Assembly: GCA_040954595.2 (NCBI GenBank)
Contig: CM082585.2
Location: 1 to 64,000 of the forward strand
Origin: Balanoglossus misakiensis
Taxonomy: Eukaryota > Hemichordata
Length of the DNA stretch: 64,000 nt
Reading direction: 5' to 3'
Within the stretch, counting starts at the first letter, position 1. The number at the start of each line of letters is the position of its first letter. The translations under genes and the position numbers were made by a program. The notes beneath the pieces were generated by a model. The model was given only the letters and a program-made list of their open reading frames with translations, made no database searches and was not told the origin of the DNA. Shown in pieces: positions 35,671 through 47,602 of this stretch.

Positions 35671-38600
35671 TGAATGGATGATAGATGGGATGGGTGATAG
35701 ATGAATATATGGAGGGATCAAATCTTTGGTCGCCTATTTCCTACACATGGAAGGTTTTGGTTCGTAATAGAGTCCTGATGTTGTCATGTTGGAGTGGCAG
35801 TGGTAGAGTTTGTATTTGGATGCCAATCTTTAAGTTGTGTTATTCTGTTGGTCGTCGGGTATTGATGGTAGGCTTGGGTAATATTAGGGCTAGGGTCAAT
35901 TTTGATTTGGTTTGGGACGTTTGAGTTATGATAGTTTGGGTGAATGCCAGGATTTAAATTTGTGGTGGGGCTACTGCGGTTTTGGGGATGTAGGTCGGTG
36001 TTGTGATAGGGGTGCGTGGGAATAGATTGGGGTAAAGTTGGGTGGCTGTGGTGATAGCTGACAAGGTCGTGAGCCTTAGTGTAACTTTGGAATTGGATCT
36101 GTGATTGGTGTTTGAGTAATAACGTATTTTGTAAGAGTACAATTCCGGGATTGACTTCGGGGGTAGGTTTGAGGTAAGAAGTGGATTGGGTCGGTTAATG
36201 TGGGGTCCCAGTAAGGATTAGGTATCGGGATGAGTGTGGAATGATGATATATTGATGATAGATGGGATCAAATCTTTGGTGGTCTATTTGCTACAAATGG
36301 TAGGTATTGTTTCGTAATAGAGTCTTGGTGTTGTATATTTAGGGTGGCAGTGGTATGAGTTTGGTTATGCAAATCTTTAAGTTAAGTGTTATTTGGGTTA
36401 CCACCGTTGAGCATTGATGGCTTGGTTGATGATAAGTGGGGCAAGAATGATAGAGTTTAGTTTGTTTTAGCTATGATAGGTTGGGTGATGGCTAGGATTT
36501 GTGGTGGGAATAAGGTGTGGTCACGTAAGAGATGGAGGCATTATGGGGGTCTGGTGCGGTTTTGGTGAAGGAGGCCAGGGTTGTGATGGGGGTGCGAGAA
36601 GGAGTATGTTCGGGTAAAGTTGGGTGTGAGTGGTATTGGGGTGGTGGGTTAGGGTTAGGGTTAGGGTTAGGGATAGCTGACAAGGTCATGAGAGTAATAT
36701 AAGTTTAGAGTTGGATCGATGATTGGTGTTTGACTAATAAGGTATTTTTTGAGAGTACAATACTGGGATTGACTTCGGGTGAGGTTCAACGTACGAAGGG
36801 GATTGGGGCATGGGTTAAAGTGGGGTTCCATTAAGGATTAGGTTTCGGGATGAGTGTGTTTGAATGTTATATGATTGTGTTTGAATGTTATATGGTATGG
36901 GTGATAGATCAATATATGGAGGAATCAAATCTTTGGTCGGCTATTTTCTACACATGGAAGATTTTGGTTCGTAATAGAGTCCTGATGTTGTATTGTTGGA
37001 GTGGCAGTGGTAGAATTTGGAATTGGATGTCAATCTTTAAGTTAAGTGTTATTTGGTTGGCCGTCGAGTATTGGCTTTGGGTGATGATAGGTGGGCTATA
37101 GGGCTAGGGTCAATTTTGATTTGTTTGGATTGTTTGGGTTTTGATAGGTTGGTTGACTGACAGGATTTAAATTTGTGGCGGGTTTAAGGTGTGGTGTAAG
37201 ACAAAGAGGCATTGTGGGGTCTGGTGCGGTTTTGGTGAAGGAGGCCAGGGTGGTGATTGGGGGGAGGGAGAGGGGGGCAGTGGGAATACGATCAGGTAAA
37301 GTTGGTTTGGATTGGTTGGTGATAGCTGACAAGGTCGTGAGAGTTAGTTTAATTTAGTTGGATCGGTGATTTGTGTTTGAGTAATAAGGTATTTTTTTAA
37401 ATTACAATTCTGGAATTGATTTCGGGGTGAGGTTTAAGGTACGAAGGGGATTGGGTCATGGGTTTAAGGTTGGGGTTCCAGTAAGGATTAGGTTTCGGGA
37501 TGAGTGTGGAAGGATGATATATGGATGATAGATGGGATCAAATCTTTGGTCGTGTATTTGCTACAAATGTTAGGTTTCGGTTCGTAAAAAAGAGTCCTGA
37601 TGTTGCATTGTTGGAGTGGCAGTGGTATGAGTTTGGATTTGGATGCCAATCTTTAAGTTAAGTGTTATTTGGTTGGCCGTCGAGTATTGATGGTAGGCTT
37701 GGGCTAGGGTCAATTTTGATTTGGTTTTGGATTGTTTGGGCATAATAGGTTGGGTGACTGCCAGGATTTAAATTTGTGGTTGGTGTATGGTGTGGTGTAA
37801 GAGATGGTGCGGTTTGGGGGAAGGAGGCTAGGGTTGTGATGGGAGTGCGAGTGGGAATAGGTTTGGGTAAAGTTGGTTGGGAGTGGTGACGAGGTGGTGG
37901 GTTGTAGCTGACAAGGTCGTGAGAGTTAGTTTAACTTTGGAGTTTGATCGGTGATTGGTGTTTGAATAATATGAATTTTTTTGATAGTATAATTCTTGTA
38001 TTGACTTCGGGGTGATGTTTGAGGTACGAAGTGGATTGGGTTATGGGATTAGGGTGGGGCCCCAGTAAGGATTAGGTTTCGGGATGAGTGTGGAAGGATG
38101 ATATATGGATGATAGATGGGATCAAATCTTTGGTCGTGTATTTGCTATAATAGGTAGGTATTGGTTCGTAATAGAGTCTTGGTTTTGTACATGGGGGGGT
38201 GGCAGTGGTATGAGTTTGGATTTATGCCAATCTTTAAGTTAGTGTTATTTGGGTGCCGTTGAGCATTGATGGCTTGGATGATGATAAGTGGGCTAGGGTC
38301 AATTTTGATTGGGTTTGGGTTGTTTGGGCTATGATAGGTTGGGTGATGGCTAGGATTTGTTGAGCATTGACTTCGGATGAGGTTCGACGTACGAAGGGGA
38401 TTGGGTCATGGGTTAAAGGTGGGGTTCCAGTAAGTATTAGGTTTCGGGATGAGTGTGGATGAATGATATATGCTGATAGATGGGATGGGTGATAGATGAA
38501 TATTTGGAGGGATTAAATCTTTGGTCGCCTATTTTCTACAAATGTTAGGTTTCGGTTCGTAAAAAAGAGTCCTGATGTTGCATTGTTGGAGTGGCAGTGG

Positions 38601-39735
38601 TATGAGTTTGGATTTGGATGCCAATCTTTAAGTTAAGTGTTATTTGGTTGGCCGTCGAGTATTGATGGTAGGCTTGGGCTAGGGTCAATTTTGATTTGGT
38701 TTGGATTGTTTGGGCATAATAGGTTGGGTGACTGCCAGGATTTAAATTTGTGGTTGGTGTATGGTGTGGTGTAAGAGATGGTGCGGTTTGGGGGAAGGAG
38801 GCCAGGGTTGTGATGGGAGTGCGAGTGGGAATAGGTTTGGGTAAAGTTGGTTGGGAGTGGTGACGAGGTGGTGGGTTGTAGCTGACAAGGTCGTGAGAGT
38901 TAGTTTAACTTTGGAGTTTGATCGGTGATTGGTGTTTGAATAATATGAATTTTTTTGATAGTATAATTCTTGTATTGACTTCGGGGTGATGTTTGAGGTA
39001 CGAAGTGGATTGGGTTATGGGATTAGGGTGGGGCCCCAGTAAGGATTAGGTTTCGGGATGAGTGTGGAAGGATGATATATGGATGATAGATGGGATCAAA
39101 TCTTTGGTCGTGTATTTGCTATAAAAGGTAGGTATTGGTTCGTAATAGAGTCTTGGTTTTGTATATGGGGGTGGCAGTGGTATGAGTTTGGATTTATGCC
39201 AATCTTTAAGTTAGTGTTATTTGGGTGCCGTTGAGCATTGATGGCTTGGATGATGATAAGTGGGGCTAGGGTCAATTTTGATTGGGTTTGGGTTGTTTGG
39301 GCTATGATAGGTTGGGTGATGGCTAGGATTTGTGGTGGGTGTAAGGTGTGGAGTAAAAGATGGAGGCATTATGTGGTCTGGTGTGGTTTTGGTGAAGGAG
39401 GCCAGGGTGATGATGGGGAGAGCGAGTGGGAATAGGCTGGGGTGAAGTTGGGTGGGAGTAGTGATGGGATGGTGGGTGATAGCTGACAAGTGTAAGTTTG
39501 GAGTTGGATCGGTGATTGTTGTTTGACTAATAAGGTATTTTTTGAGAGTACAATTCTGGGATTGACTTCGGGGTGAGGTTTTGAGGTACGAAGGGGATTG
39601 GGTCATGGGGTCCGAGTAAGGATTAGGTTTCGGGATGAGTGTGGATGAATGATATATGGATGATAGATGGGATGGGTGATAGATGAATATTTGGATGGTT
39701 CAAAGATGGATGGTAACAGATGGATGTATAAATGA
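35671..39735 (+). repeat. ~570-650 bp satellite array, right arm
   Basis: The monomer landmark agctgacaaggtcgtgag recurs near 35484, 36057, 36676, 37325, 37911, 38882 and 39483. Spacing is about 570-650 bp, with one 971-bp interval that contains a partial extra monomer. Blocks near 37590-38150 and 38560-39120 are nearly identical. The plus strand is G/T-rich and C-poor. The 129-residue and 79-residue open frames are satellite translations. Confidence 0.9.
36649..36672 (+). repeat. Four TTAGGG units inside a satellite monomer
   Basis: An exact (TTAGGG)x4 lies where sister monomers have only 'gtgggttatagctg'. Orientation is opposite to the terminal array, as expected for the inverted arm. Confidence 0.95.
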
Positions 39736-39935
39736 TGGATGAATGACAGATGGATTTAATTTAATTTGATTATTTAATATAATTTATTTTATTTAATTTG
39801 TTTTGATTTAATTTGATTTTTATTTGATTCAATTTAATATAATTTATTTTACTCTAATTTAATTTTATCACATTAATATGATTTCGATTTAATTTAATTT
39901 AATTTCATTTATTTCAATTTGATTTGATTTGAGTG
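39736..39935. repeat. Low-complexity TTTAATTTGAT tract
   Basis: A gatgga/gatgaa run flows into about 180 bp of variants of tttaatttgat. Simple sequence only. Confidence 0.9.
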
Positions 39936-40484
39936 CTATTCCTCTTATTAAATGAACACACGTACACAATAGGTGAATCGGCTCAATGGGCAACAATTTT
40001 AATGAACTGAAGAAAGAAGAATTTGTACATCGAAGTGAAAGGCTTCCCTAAGGTCACAAAGTTTCGTGTAAGACTCCATTATGTGCTCAATCCCCCCAAA
40101 CGCCAGGGGTCTAACTGCTTTGGATGCTGAGATATGGGAAAGTAAGTCAAAGGTCACCCAAAATTGGGGCATAAAACTTTGACCCCATAGTGGGCCTCCA
40201 ACCAAAACCATACCTCTAGCCCTATCATGTGACTAATTAAATATTTACGAGCCACTGCAATCATTGGTCCCTATCACCCTACCAAGTTTCAGCCCCATAG
40301 GTTATGCGGTTTTCGAAATCTGGCCGAATTTTGGAGAATAGTTAAAGCTGCAAGCAGCGCTGATCTGGAATTATATATGTACATTATGAATTAGAGGAAA
40401 CATAATGCTCTATCAGGTGTTTATCCCAGGCAAGGGTTATACAATACAAAAGCGATGTTATTTCCATATCGCATGTTTTTAATA
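39936..40484 (-). repeat. Interspersed repeat copy plus a satellite scrap
   Basis: 40120-40240, read in reverse complement, matches the family at 57940-58570 (ccaatagggctagaggt-type and tatggggtcaaa words, with gggtgacctttgac). The end (40430-40482, acaatacaaaagcgatg) resembles AT-rich satellite in left-arm orientation. No gene. Confidence 0.6.
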
Positions 40485-43400
40485 TTAGACCCTTGACTCT
40501 CGATCTCTAACCCTTTACCTTTGACCTTTGACCAGCTGTCTGAACTATAACCCTTGAACCCCTTGACCCTCGATCTCAAACTCGTAAACTCTAACCCTTG
40601 ACCTTTGAACTCTAATCCTTGACCTTTGACCCCTTGAACACTTGAACCTTGGACTCTAACCATTGAACCTTTGATCCATGAGCTCTTACCCTTGACCCTT
40701 GAACTCTTACCCTTGACCCTTGAACTCTTACCCTTGACATTTGATCTCTAACGCTTGACCTTTGAAATCTAACCTTTGACCCTTGAAAAAAAAACTGTTG
40801 ACCGTTAAACCCTAAACTCGACAACTGACCCTTAATGCTTGACCCTTAAACTAAACTTGAATGGCAACTGTTGACCCATCAACTATAATCCTTGACCTTT
40901 GACCCTTGATCTCGAATTCTTGAACTCTAACCCTTTAACTCAAATCCTTGGCTCGCGAACTCTAACCCTTGACCTTTGACCCTTGAACTCAAATTCTTGA
41001 CCCATGACCCCTTGACCATTGAACTCTAACCCTTGATCCTTGACCCCTTGAACCTTGGACTCTAACCATTGAACCTCTGACCCATGAACTCCAACCCTTG
41101 AACTCTTACCCTTGACATTGGATCTCTAACCATTGACCTTTGACCCTTGAAATCTAACCCTTGACCCTTGAAACAAAACTCTTGACCCTTAAACCCTAAA
41201 CTTGACAACTGACCCTTAATGCTTGACCCTTAAACCCATGACCCTAGAACTCTTGACCATTAAACTCTAACCCTTGAACGCCAACTGTTGACCCATCAAC
41301 TATAATCCTTGACCTTTGACCCTTGACCCTCGATCTACAACTCTTAAACTCTAAACCTTGACCTCTAATCCTTTACCATTGAACTCTAACCCTTGATCCT
41401 TGACCACTTGAACCCATGAACTCCAACCCTTGACACATGAGCTCTTACCCTTGATCCTTGAACTCTTACCCTTGACCTCTTACCCTCGACATTTGATCTC
41501 TAACCCTTGACCTTTGAAATCTAACCTTTGACCCTTGAAACAAAACTCTTGACCCTTAAACCCTAAACTTGACAACTGACCCTTAATGCTTGTCCCTTAA
41601 ACCCATGACCCTTAAACTCTAATCCTTGAACGTCAACTGTTGACCCATCAACTATAATCATTGACCTTTGACCCTTGATCTTCAACTCTTGAACTCTAAC
41701 CCTTGACCTTAGACCCTTGACTCTAACCCTTGACTCGCGAACTCTAACCCTTGAACTCAAATCCTTGGCTCGTGAACTCTAACCCTTGACCTTTGACCCT
41801 TGAACTCAAATTCTTGACCCATGACCCCTTGACCATTGAACTCTAACCCTTGACCCTCGATCTCCAACTCTTGAACTCTAACCCTTGACCTTTGACCCCT
41901 GAACTCTAATCCTTGACCCCTTGAACCTTGGACTCTAACCATTGAACCTCTGACCCATGAACTCCAACCCTTGACCCTCGATCGCCACCTCTTTAACTCT
42001 AACCCTTGACCTTTGACCCTTGAACTCTAACCCTAGACCCTTGAACTCTTACCATCGTCGCTTGATCTATAACCCTTGACTTTTGACCCTTGAACTCTAA
42101 CCCTTGAACTCTAACATTTGACCCTTGAACTCTTACCCTTGACATTTGATCTCTAACCCTTGACCTTTGACCCTTGAAATCTAACCCTTGACTCTTGAAA
42201 CAAAACTCTTGACCCTTAAACTCTAATCTTGACAACTGACACTTACTGCTTGACCCTTAAACCCTTGACCCTAGAACCCTTGACCATTAAACTCTAACCC
42301 TTGAACGCCAACTGTTGACCCATCAACTATAATGCTTGACCTTTGACCCTTGACCCCTTGATCTCCAACTCTTGAACTCTAACCCTTGACCTTTGACCCT
42401 TGAACTCAAATTCTTAACCCATGACCCCTTGACCAGTGAACTCTAACCCTTGATCCTTGACCACTTGAACCTTGGACTCTAACCCTTGACCCCTTGAACC
42501 TTGGACTCTAATCCTTGACCCCTTGAACCTTTGACTCTAACCATTGAACCTCTGACCCGTGAACTCCAACCCTTGACGCTTGAGCTCCAACTCTTTAACT
42601 CTAACCCTTGACCTTTGACCCTTGAACTCTAACCCTTGACCCTTGACCTCTAACATTTGACCCTTGAACTCTTACTCTTGACTCTTGATCTCTAACCCTG
42701 ACCTTTGACCCTTGAAATGTAACCCTTGACCCTTGAAACAAAACTCTTGACCTTTAAACCCTAAACTTGACAACTGACCCTTAATGCTTGACCCTTTAAC
42801 CCTTGACCATTAAACTCTAACCCTTGAACGCCAAATGTTGACCCATCAACTATAATCCTTGACCTTTGACCCTTGATCTCCAACTCTTGAACTCTAACCC
42901 TTGACTCGTGAACTCTAACCCTTGAACTCAAATCCTTGGCTCGTGAACTCTAACACTTGACCTTTGACCCTTTAACTCAAATTCTTGACCCATGACCCCT
43001 TGACCATTGAACTCCAACCCTTGATCCTTGACCCCTTGAACCTTGGACTCTAACCCTTGACCCTCGATCTCCAACTCTTGAACTCTAACCCTTGACCTTT
43101 GACCCTTGAACTCTAATCCTTGACCCCTTGAACCTAGGACTCTAACCAATGCACCTCTGACCCATGAACTTCAACCCTTGAGCTCTTACCCTTGACCCCT
43201 TGATCTCCAACTCTTTAACTCTAACCCTTGACCTTTGACCTCTAACCCTTGAACTCTAACATTTGACCCTTGAACTCTTACCCTTGACTCTTGATCTCTA
43301 ACCCTTGACCTTTGACCCTTAAACTCTAACCCTTGAATTCTAACATTTGACCCTTGAACTCTTACCCTTGACATTTGATCTCTAACCCTTGACCTTTGAC

Positions 43401-45055
43401 CCTTGAAATCTAACCCTTGACCCTTGAAACTAAACTCTTGACCCTTAAACCCTAAACTTAACAACTGACCCTTAATGCTTGAACCTTAAACCCTTGACCC
43501 TAGAACCCTTTACCATTAAACTCTAACCCTTGAACGCCAACTGTTGACCCATCAACTATAATCCTTGACCTTTGACCCTTGATCTCCAACTCTTGAACTC
43601 TAACCCTTGACCTTTGACCCTTGAACTCAAATCCTTGACTCGTGAACTCTAACCCTTGACCGTTGAACTCAAATCCTTGACCCTTGACCCCTTGAACTCG
43701 AACCCTTGATCCTTGTGCTCCTACCCTTGACCCTTGACCCCCTTGACCCTCGATCTCCAACTCTTGAACTCGTACCCTTGACTTCTGACCCTTGAACTCA
43801 AATCATTGGCTCGTGAACTCTAACCCTTGACCGTTGAACTCAAATCCTTGATCCTTGACCCCTTGACCATTGAACTCTAACCCTTGATCCTTGTGCTCAT
43901 ACCCTTGACCCTCGACCCCCTTGACCCTCGATCTCCAACTCTTGAACTCTAACCCTTGACCTTTGACCATTGAACTCTATTCCTTGATCCTTGACCCCTT
44001 GAACGTTGGACTCTAACCATTGAACCTTTGACCCATGAACTTTAACCCTTGACCCTTGAGCTCTTACCCTTGACCCTCGATCTCCAACTCTTGAACTCTA
44101 ACCCTTGACCTTTGACCCTTGAACTCTAATCCTTGAATTCTAACATTTGACCCATGAACTCTTACCCTTGACATTTGATCTCTAACCCTTGACCTTTGAC
44201 CCTTGAAATCTAACCCTTGACCCTTGAAACTAAACTCTTGACCCTTAAACCCTAAACTTAACAACTGACCCTTAATGCTTGACCCTTAAACCCTTGACCC
44301 TAGAACCCTTGACCATTAAATTCTAACCCTTGAACGCCAACTGTTGACCCATCAACTATAATCCTTGACCTTTGACCCTTGATCTCCAACTCTTGAACTC
44401 TAACCCTTGACCTTTGACCCTTGAACTCTAACCCTAGACTCGTGAACTCTAACCCTTGACCGTTGAACTCAAATCCTTGACCCTTGACCCCTTGAACTCT
44501 TACCCTTGATCCTTGTGCTCCTACCCTTGACCCTTGACCCTCGATCTCCAACTCTTGAACTCGTACCCTTGACTTTTGACCCTTGAACTCAAATCATTGG
44601 CTCGTGAACTCTAACCCTTGACCGTTGAACTCAAATCCTTGACCCTTGACCCCTTGACCATTGAACTCTAACCCTTGATCCTTGTGCTCATACCCTTGAC
44701 CCTCGACCCCCTTGACCCTCGATCTCCAACTCTTGAACTCTAACCCTTGACCTTTGACCATTGAACTCTATTCCTTGATCCTTGACCCCTTGAACGTTGG
44801 ACTCTAACCATTGAACCTTTGACCCATGAACTTTAACCCTTGACCCTTGAGCTCTTACCCTTGACCCTCGATCTCCAACTCTTGAACTCTAACCCTTGAC
44901 CCCTTGAACCTTGGACTCTAACCATTGAACCTTTGACCCATGAACTCCAAACTTTGACCCTTGAGCTCTTACCCTTGACCCTTGACCCTCGATCTCCAAC
45001 TCTTTAACTCTAACCCTTGACCTTAGACCCTTGAACTCTAACCCTTGAACTCTCT
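40485..45055 (-). repeat. Subtelomeric minisatellite, right arm (inverted), 4.6 kb
   Basis: Reverse complement of the left-arm minisatellite: words cccttgacc, tttgaccc, ttgaactctaaccc. Higher-order landmarks recur: ctgttgacccatcaactat near 40866, 41284, 41636, 42312, 42832, 43541 and 44341, and ccctaaactt with acaactgaccc near 41200, 41560, 42760, 43450 and 44245. A block of about 790-800 bp is repeated almost exactly (43863 onward and 44654 onward). Minus-strand frames rich in VRVQGS/FKGQ are artefacts. Confidence 0.92.
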
Positions 45056-45161
45056 CTTCTCCTCCCCCTCATTCTCCATCCCATTCTCTCTCTGCATCAC
45101 TCTCTAATAATAAATGTTAAAATATTACAGAAAACCGTAGAAAATGGGGTTATAGGCTTAT
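45056..45161. other. Edge of the subtelomeric block
   Basis: A short C/T-rich stretch (tctcttctcctcc) ends the minisatellite. The sequence then becomes ordinary and leads into the first minus-strand EGF exon. Confidence 0.5.
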
Positions 45162-45292
45162 GGTCAGTGCATGTGTCACCAGTATAGCAGTTGAAACAAT
45201 AACATGTAAACTGTGTACAGGAACCCGGTACTTGCGAGCAAATTCCACTGTTTAGGCAAGGAGAGGGTACACACTGGTTGTCTGGTTGATTC
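45162..45292 (-). pseudogene. EGF-like exon with 8-bp duplication and lost donor
   Basis: The acceptor atacag is followed by GAATCAACCAG, then ACAACCAG again. This 8-bp tandem duplication shifts the frame before DNQCVPSPCLNSGICS, QVPGSCTQFTCYCFNCYTGD. All six cysteines are present in the shifted frame. At the exact expected end the donor reads ATAAGC instead of GTAAGC. Exon length 131 equals 123+8. It is therefore disabled twice. It is the last EGF repeat found in the minus-strand locus before the satellites. Confidence 0.8.
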
Positions 45293-45805
45293 CTGTATAG
45301 ACAAAAAGAAAGAATATTGAGCAGGAAAACATCACTATAGGCTCAAAGCACTGAAACACACAGACACACAAATTCACTGATAAAGGCCCCTCAAAATAGA
45401 TGGGATGTGAACATCCACACCATTGCCGGTTTCCTGTATGGGTTGTTGAGAAAGTTGAGAACTTCTGAACATTATTTTGAAAAAGCAGGAGTTAAAATCT
45501 ACAGAAAATCACTGGAACAGTGCAGTCAAGATATTGTCAAAATTACAGAATCTGCAAACTACACTCCACAGTCATGTACATGTATACCTGACAACAACCA
45601 AAGGGCTGTTTTGAAAAACCAAATGCTGTCAAATCCTTTAGAGTGTGACAAGAAACCACAGTTGCAACCGAAAACAAAAATAGTGATAACATTAAGCTAG
45701 CCCAAAGTTTGAGTTACCAGGGCTTTAATATGTGTACCGTATTTATATTACATAATACATAACAAGTGTTTTGCATTGAATAAAATAATATTGGTTTGTA
45801 CTTAC
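45293..45805. other. Intron
   Basis: No domain seen. A 97-codon plus-strand open frame (45407-45700) has no recognisable features and probably occurs by chance. Confidence 0.4.
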
Positions 45806-45927
45806 GCATTGTACATGTGGCACCAGTGAAGCATTCGGTACACATACAGTCAAACAGGAAACAGCCGTCTCACGCAACGCATGTGCCACCACATTTTGAC
45901 AAGGCATAGAGTATAACTGATCAATGG
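45806..45927 (-). pseudogene. EGF-like exon, frameshifted and with a stop
   Basis: Splice sites are intact (ttggcag acceptor, gtaagt donor), but the length is 122 rather than 123. It reads AIDQLYSMPCQN, then, after a one-base loss, CGGTCVA, a TGA, and DGCFLFDCMCTECFTGATC. The first cysteine is also missing. The pattern matches the neighbouring short EGF type. Confidence 0.8.
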
Positions 45928-46321
45928 CTGCCAAAACAAAAATGAAAGTATCAATGACCTGCTTGTCAAAAACTTGTACATGTACTTGTGATGTTCATTT
46001 TGTTTAAATTATATATGTGAGCAATGTCTTCATTCCTTGTTTCAAACCTGTACATTTAAAATAACATAATGCTGCTAGGATTTTTCTGTAAGAATCTTGA
46101 AAAATTAAAAAATGTGCCATCAACATGATACAGAAGGCTTTCCTTTTTAACGTGCACCTCACACTCAATTTTGACCCTACATCAGCAAATTTTGAAAGGA
46201 TGAAACTTTGTAATGCTTCCACCCCATTTATTGGTGTATGGGTCCATCTATCACATTGAGAATACCAAAAATGAGGGTTTATATACCACGCTGTGTCATA
46301 AAACAGTTGAATTCGACACAC
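45928..46321. other. Intron
   Basis: No gene, repeat or domain recognised. Confidence 0.4.
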
Positions 46322-46444
46322 CTACGGCACAGATGGCCCCAGTCCAACACTACTGGCAGTAACAGGTGTAGTCAGTATAAGAATTTGGTGTTTGGGAACA
46401 ATAGCCTCCATTTTGACACGGATTCTGATCACATGGGTTAATGA
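46322..46444 (-). pseudogene. EGF-like exon with in-frame TAG
   Basis: Length 123, phase 1-1. It reads (V)INPCDQNPCQNGGYCSQ, TPNSYTDYTCYCQ, stop TAG, CWTGAIC. The fourth cysteine position (usually NSC) is tyrosine. Acceptor tgatag and donor gtgtgt are weak. This looks like real substitution decay, since no indel is present. Confidence 0.75.
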
Positions 46445-47007
46445 CTATCAGAAAAAATGGTTTAAAAAACATGAAATGCAGATGGCTACACCTCAACTAA
46501 AGATGAATCCTGCACCACAACAAAATCCTTTGATTATACTGGAACCATACCCAGAACACGCATTAAGTATATGATGAAGGGACAATGTCTCTATTTTTGG
46601 GTAATACAGTAAAACCTGTCTTTATGGACACCTCTCTAATCAGAACACCTAGTAAGATTGATTTTTCAAGCCAAATAGTAAGGATAATTAAGGACGTCTC
46701 TTTTACTTAATACTCAGATGTGTGGACCACCTTAGGAGAGATTACCTCACATGCACAATTATCTCTACAGACACTAGTCTTCAAGAGGCAACTCTTGTAT
46801 ATTTGAGTGATAAAAACACCCAGCTTCGTACACTTTCTCACAAGTTCGTGCCAGTCCTAAATTGCACGGACATACAAATGAAATTTTTGTTTTCTTTTCC
46901 TTTCTTTTCTCTTGGGGAAATTTTAGAAATGAGAAGTTACCACACAATTCAATTGCCATGAAGAGAAAGTGCCCAAAAATTGTCTTTAGGGTACGTCAGA
47001 AACTTAC
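46445..47007. other. Intron
   Basis: No gene or repeat recognised. Confidence 0.4.
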
Positions 47008-47166
47008 ATATTTCACAACGGTTACCCTCATAGCAACCAGTACAGGCACATGTATATGCCGTGCAGGAGTTGGCCACTGCATTATATACAGCCCCAAAAG
47101 TTGTACATGACAGCCGAGTACACTGCCCATTGTTCAGGCATGGAATTGGCCTACATGAAGTTTGTT
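47008..47166 (-). CDS. EGF-like exon with a 36-bp in-frame insertion
   Basis: Acceptor aacag and donor gtaagt are intact, and the length is 159 = 123 + 36. It reads EQTSCRPIPCLNNGQC, TRL, then an insert, ANSCTAYTCACTGCYEGNRC. The extra twelve residues lie between the third and fourth cysteines and include one additional cysteine (SCTTFGAVYN). The six core cysteines of the local family (C, C, C, C, C, C with TGCY.G) are kept and there is no stop. It could still encode a folded EGF domain with an enlarged loop. Confidence 0.75.
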
Positions 47167-47479
47167 CTGTTTCAATGGAATGAAAAAAAAAATAGTAGTG
47201 ACATAAGTTTTTAGGGTATGACCATTTCCTTAATTCCTACAGCTGTGGTTCTATCGGGTTCTTCTATAACTAAGCCTCCTTAATGTATAACTGAACAATA
47301 AGAATTACTTATTATACTTTTGGGAGTTTAGGACTTTGGTAATTGAAAAAAGACTCAATTCCTGAAAGTGCCTATTTGGTTTGTCACATCCTAAATATAC
47401 AGGTTATTTAATAGCTGCCAGCTATGACAAATATACCGGTATGAGGGGGGAAAAACAGTTCCTCGTCTGATAAATTTAC
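47167..47479. other. Intron
   Basis: No gene or repeat recognised. Confidence 0.4.
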
Positions 47480-47602
47480 CTTGGTCACAGGTGATTCCAA
47501 TGAAACAGCCTTGACAGCGACAGGTAAACGCACTGCACGATCCACTGATTGGCTCACAGATACCGTTGTTCATGCACGGATTGGGAGAACATTGATCGAG
47601 TC
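47480..47602 (-). CDS. EGF-like exon (intact)
   Basis: Exactly 123 bp, phase 1-1, acceptor cctccag and donor gtaaat. It reads GLDQCSPNPCMNNGICEPI, SGSCSAFTCRCQGCFIGITC. It belongs to a short EGF variant (NQCxPNPCxNxGxC...C..FxCxCxxCYxGxxC), with cysteines spaced as CxC..C near the end. It is one extracellular module of the minus-strand protein. The protein itself is not nameable. Confidence 0.85.

Noticed and set aside
40421-44551. Minus-strand frames rich in VRVQGS and FKGQ
   Set aside because: Minisatellite translations; composition and period follow the repeat.
45407-45700. 97-codon plus-strand frame
   Set aside because: Lies within an intron of the minus-strand locus, with no domain, no splice context and no similarity I can recognise.
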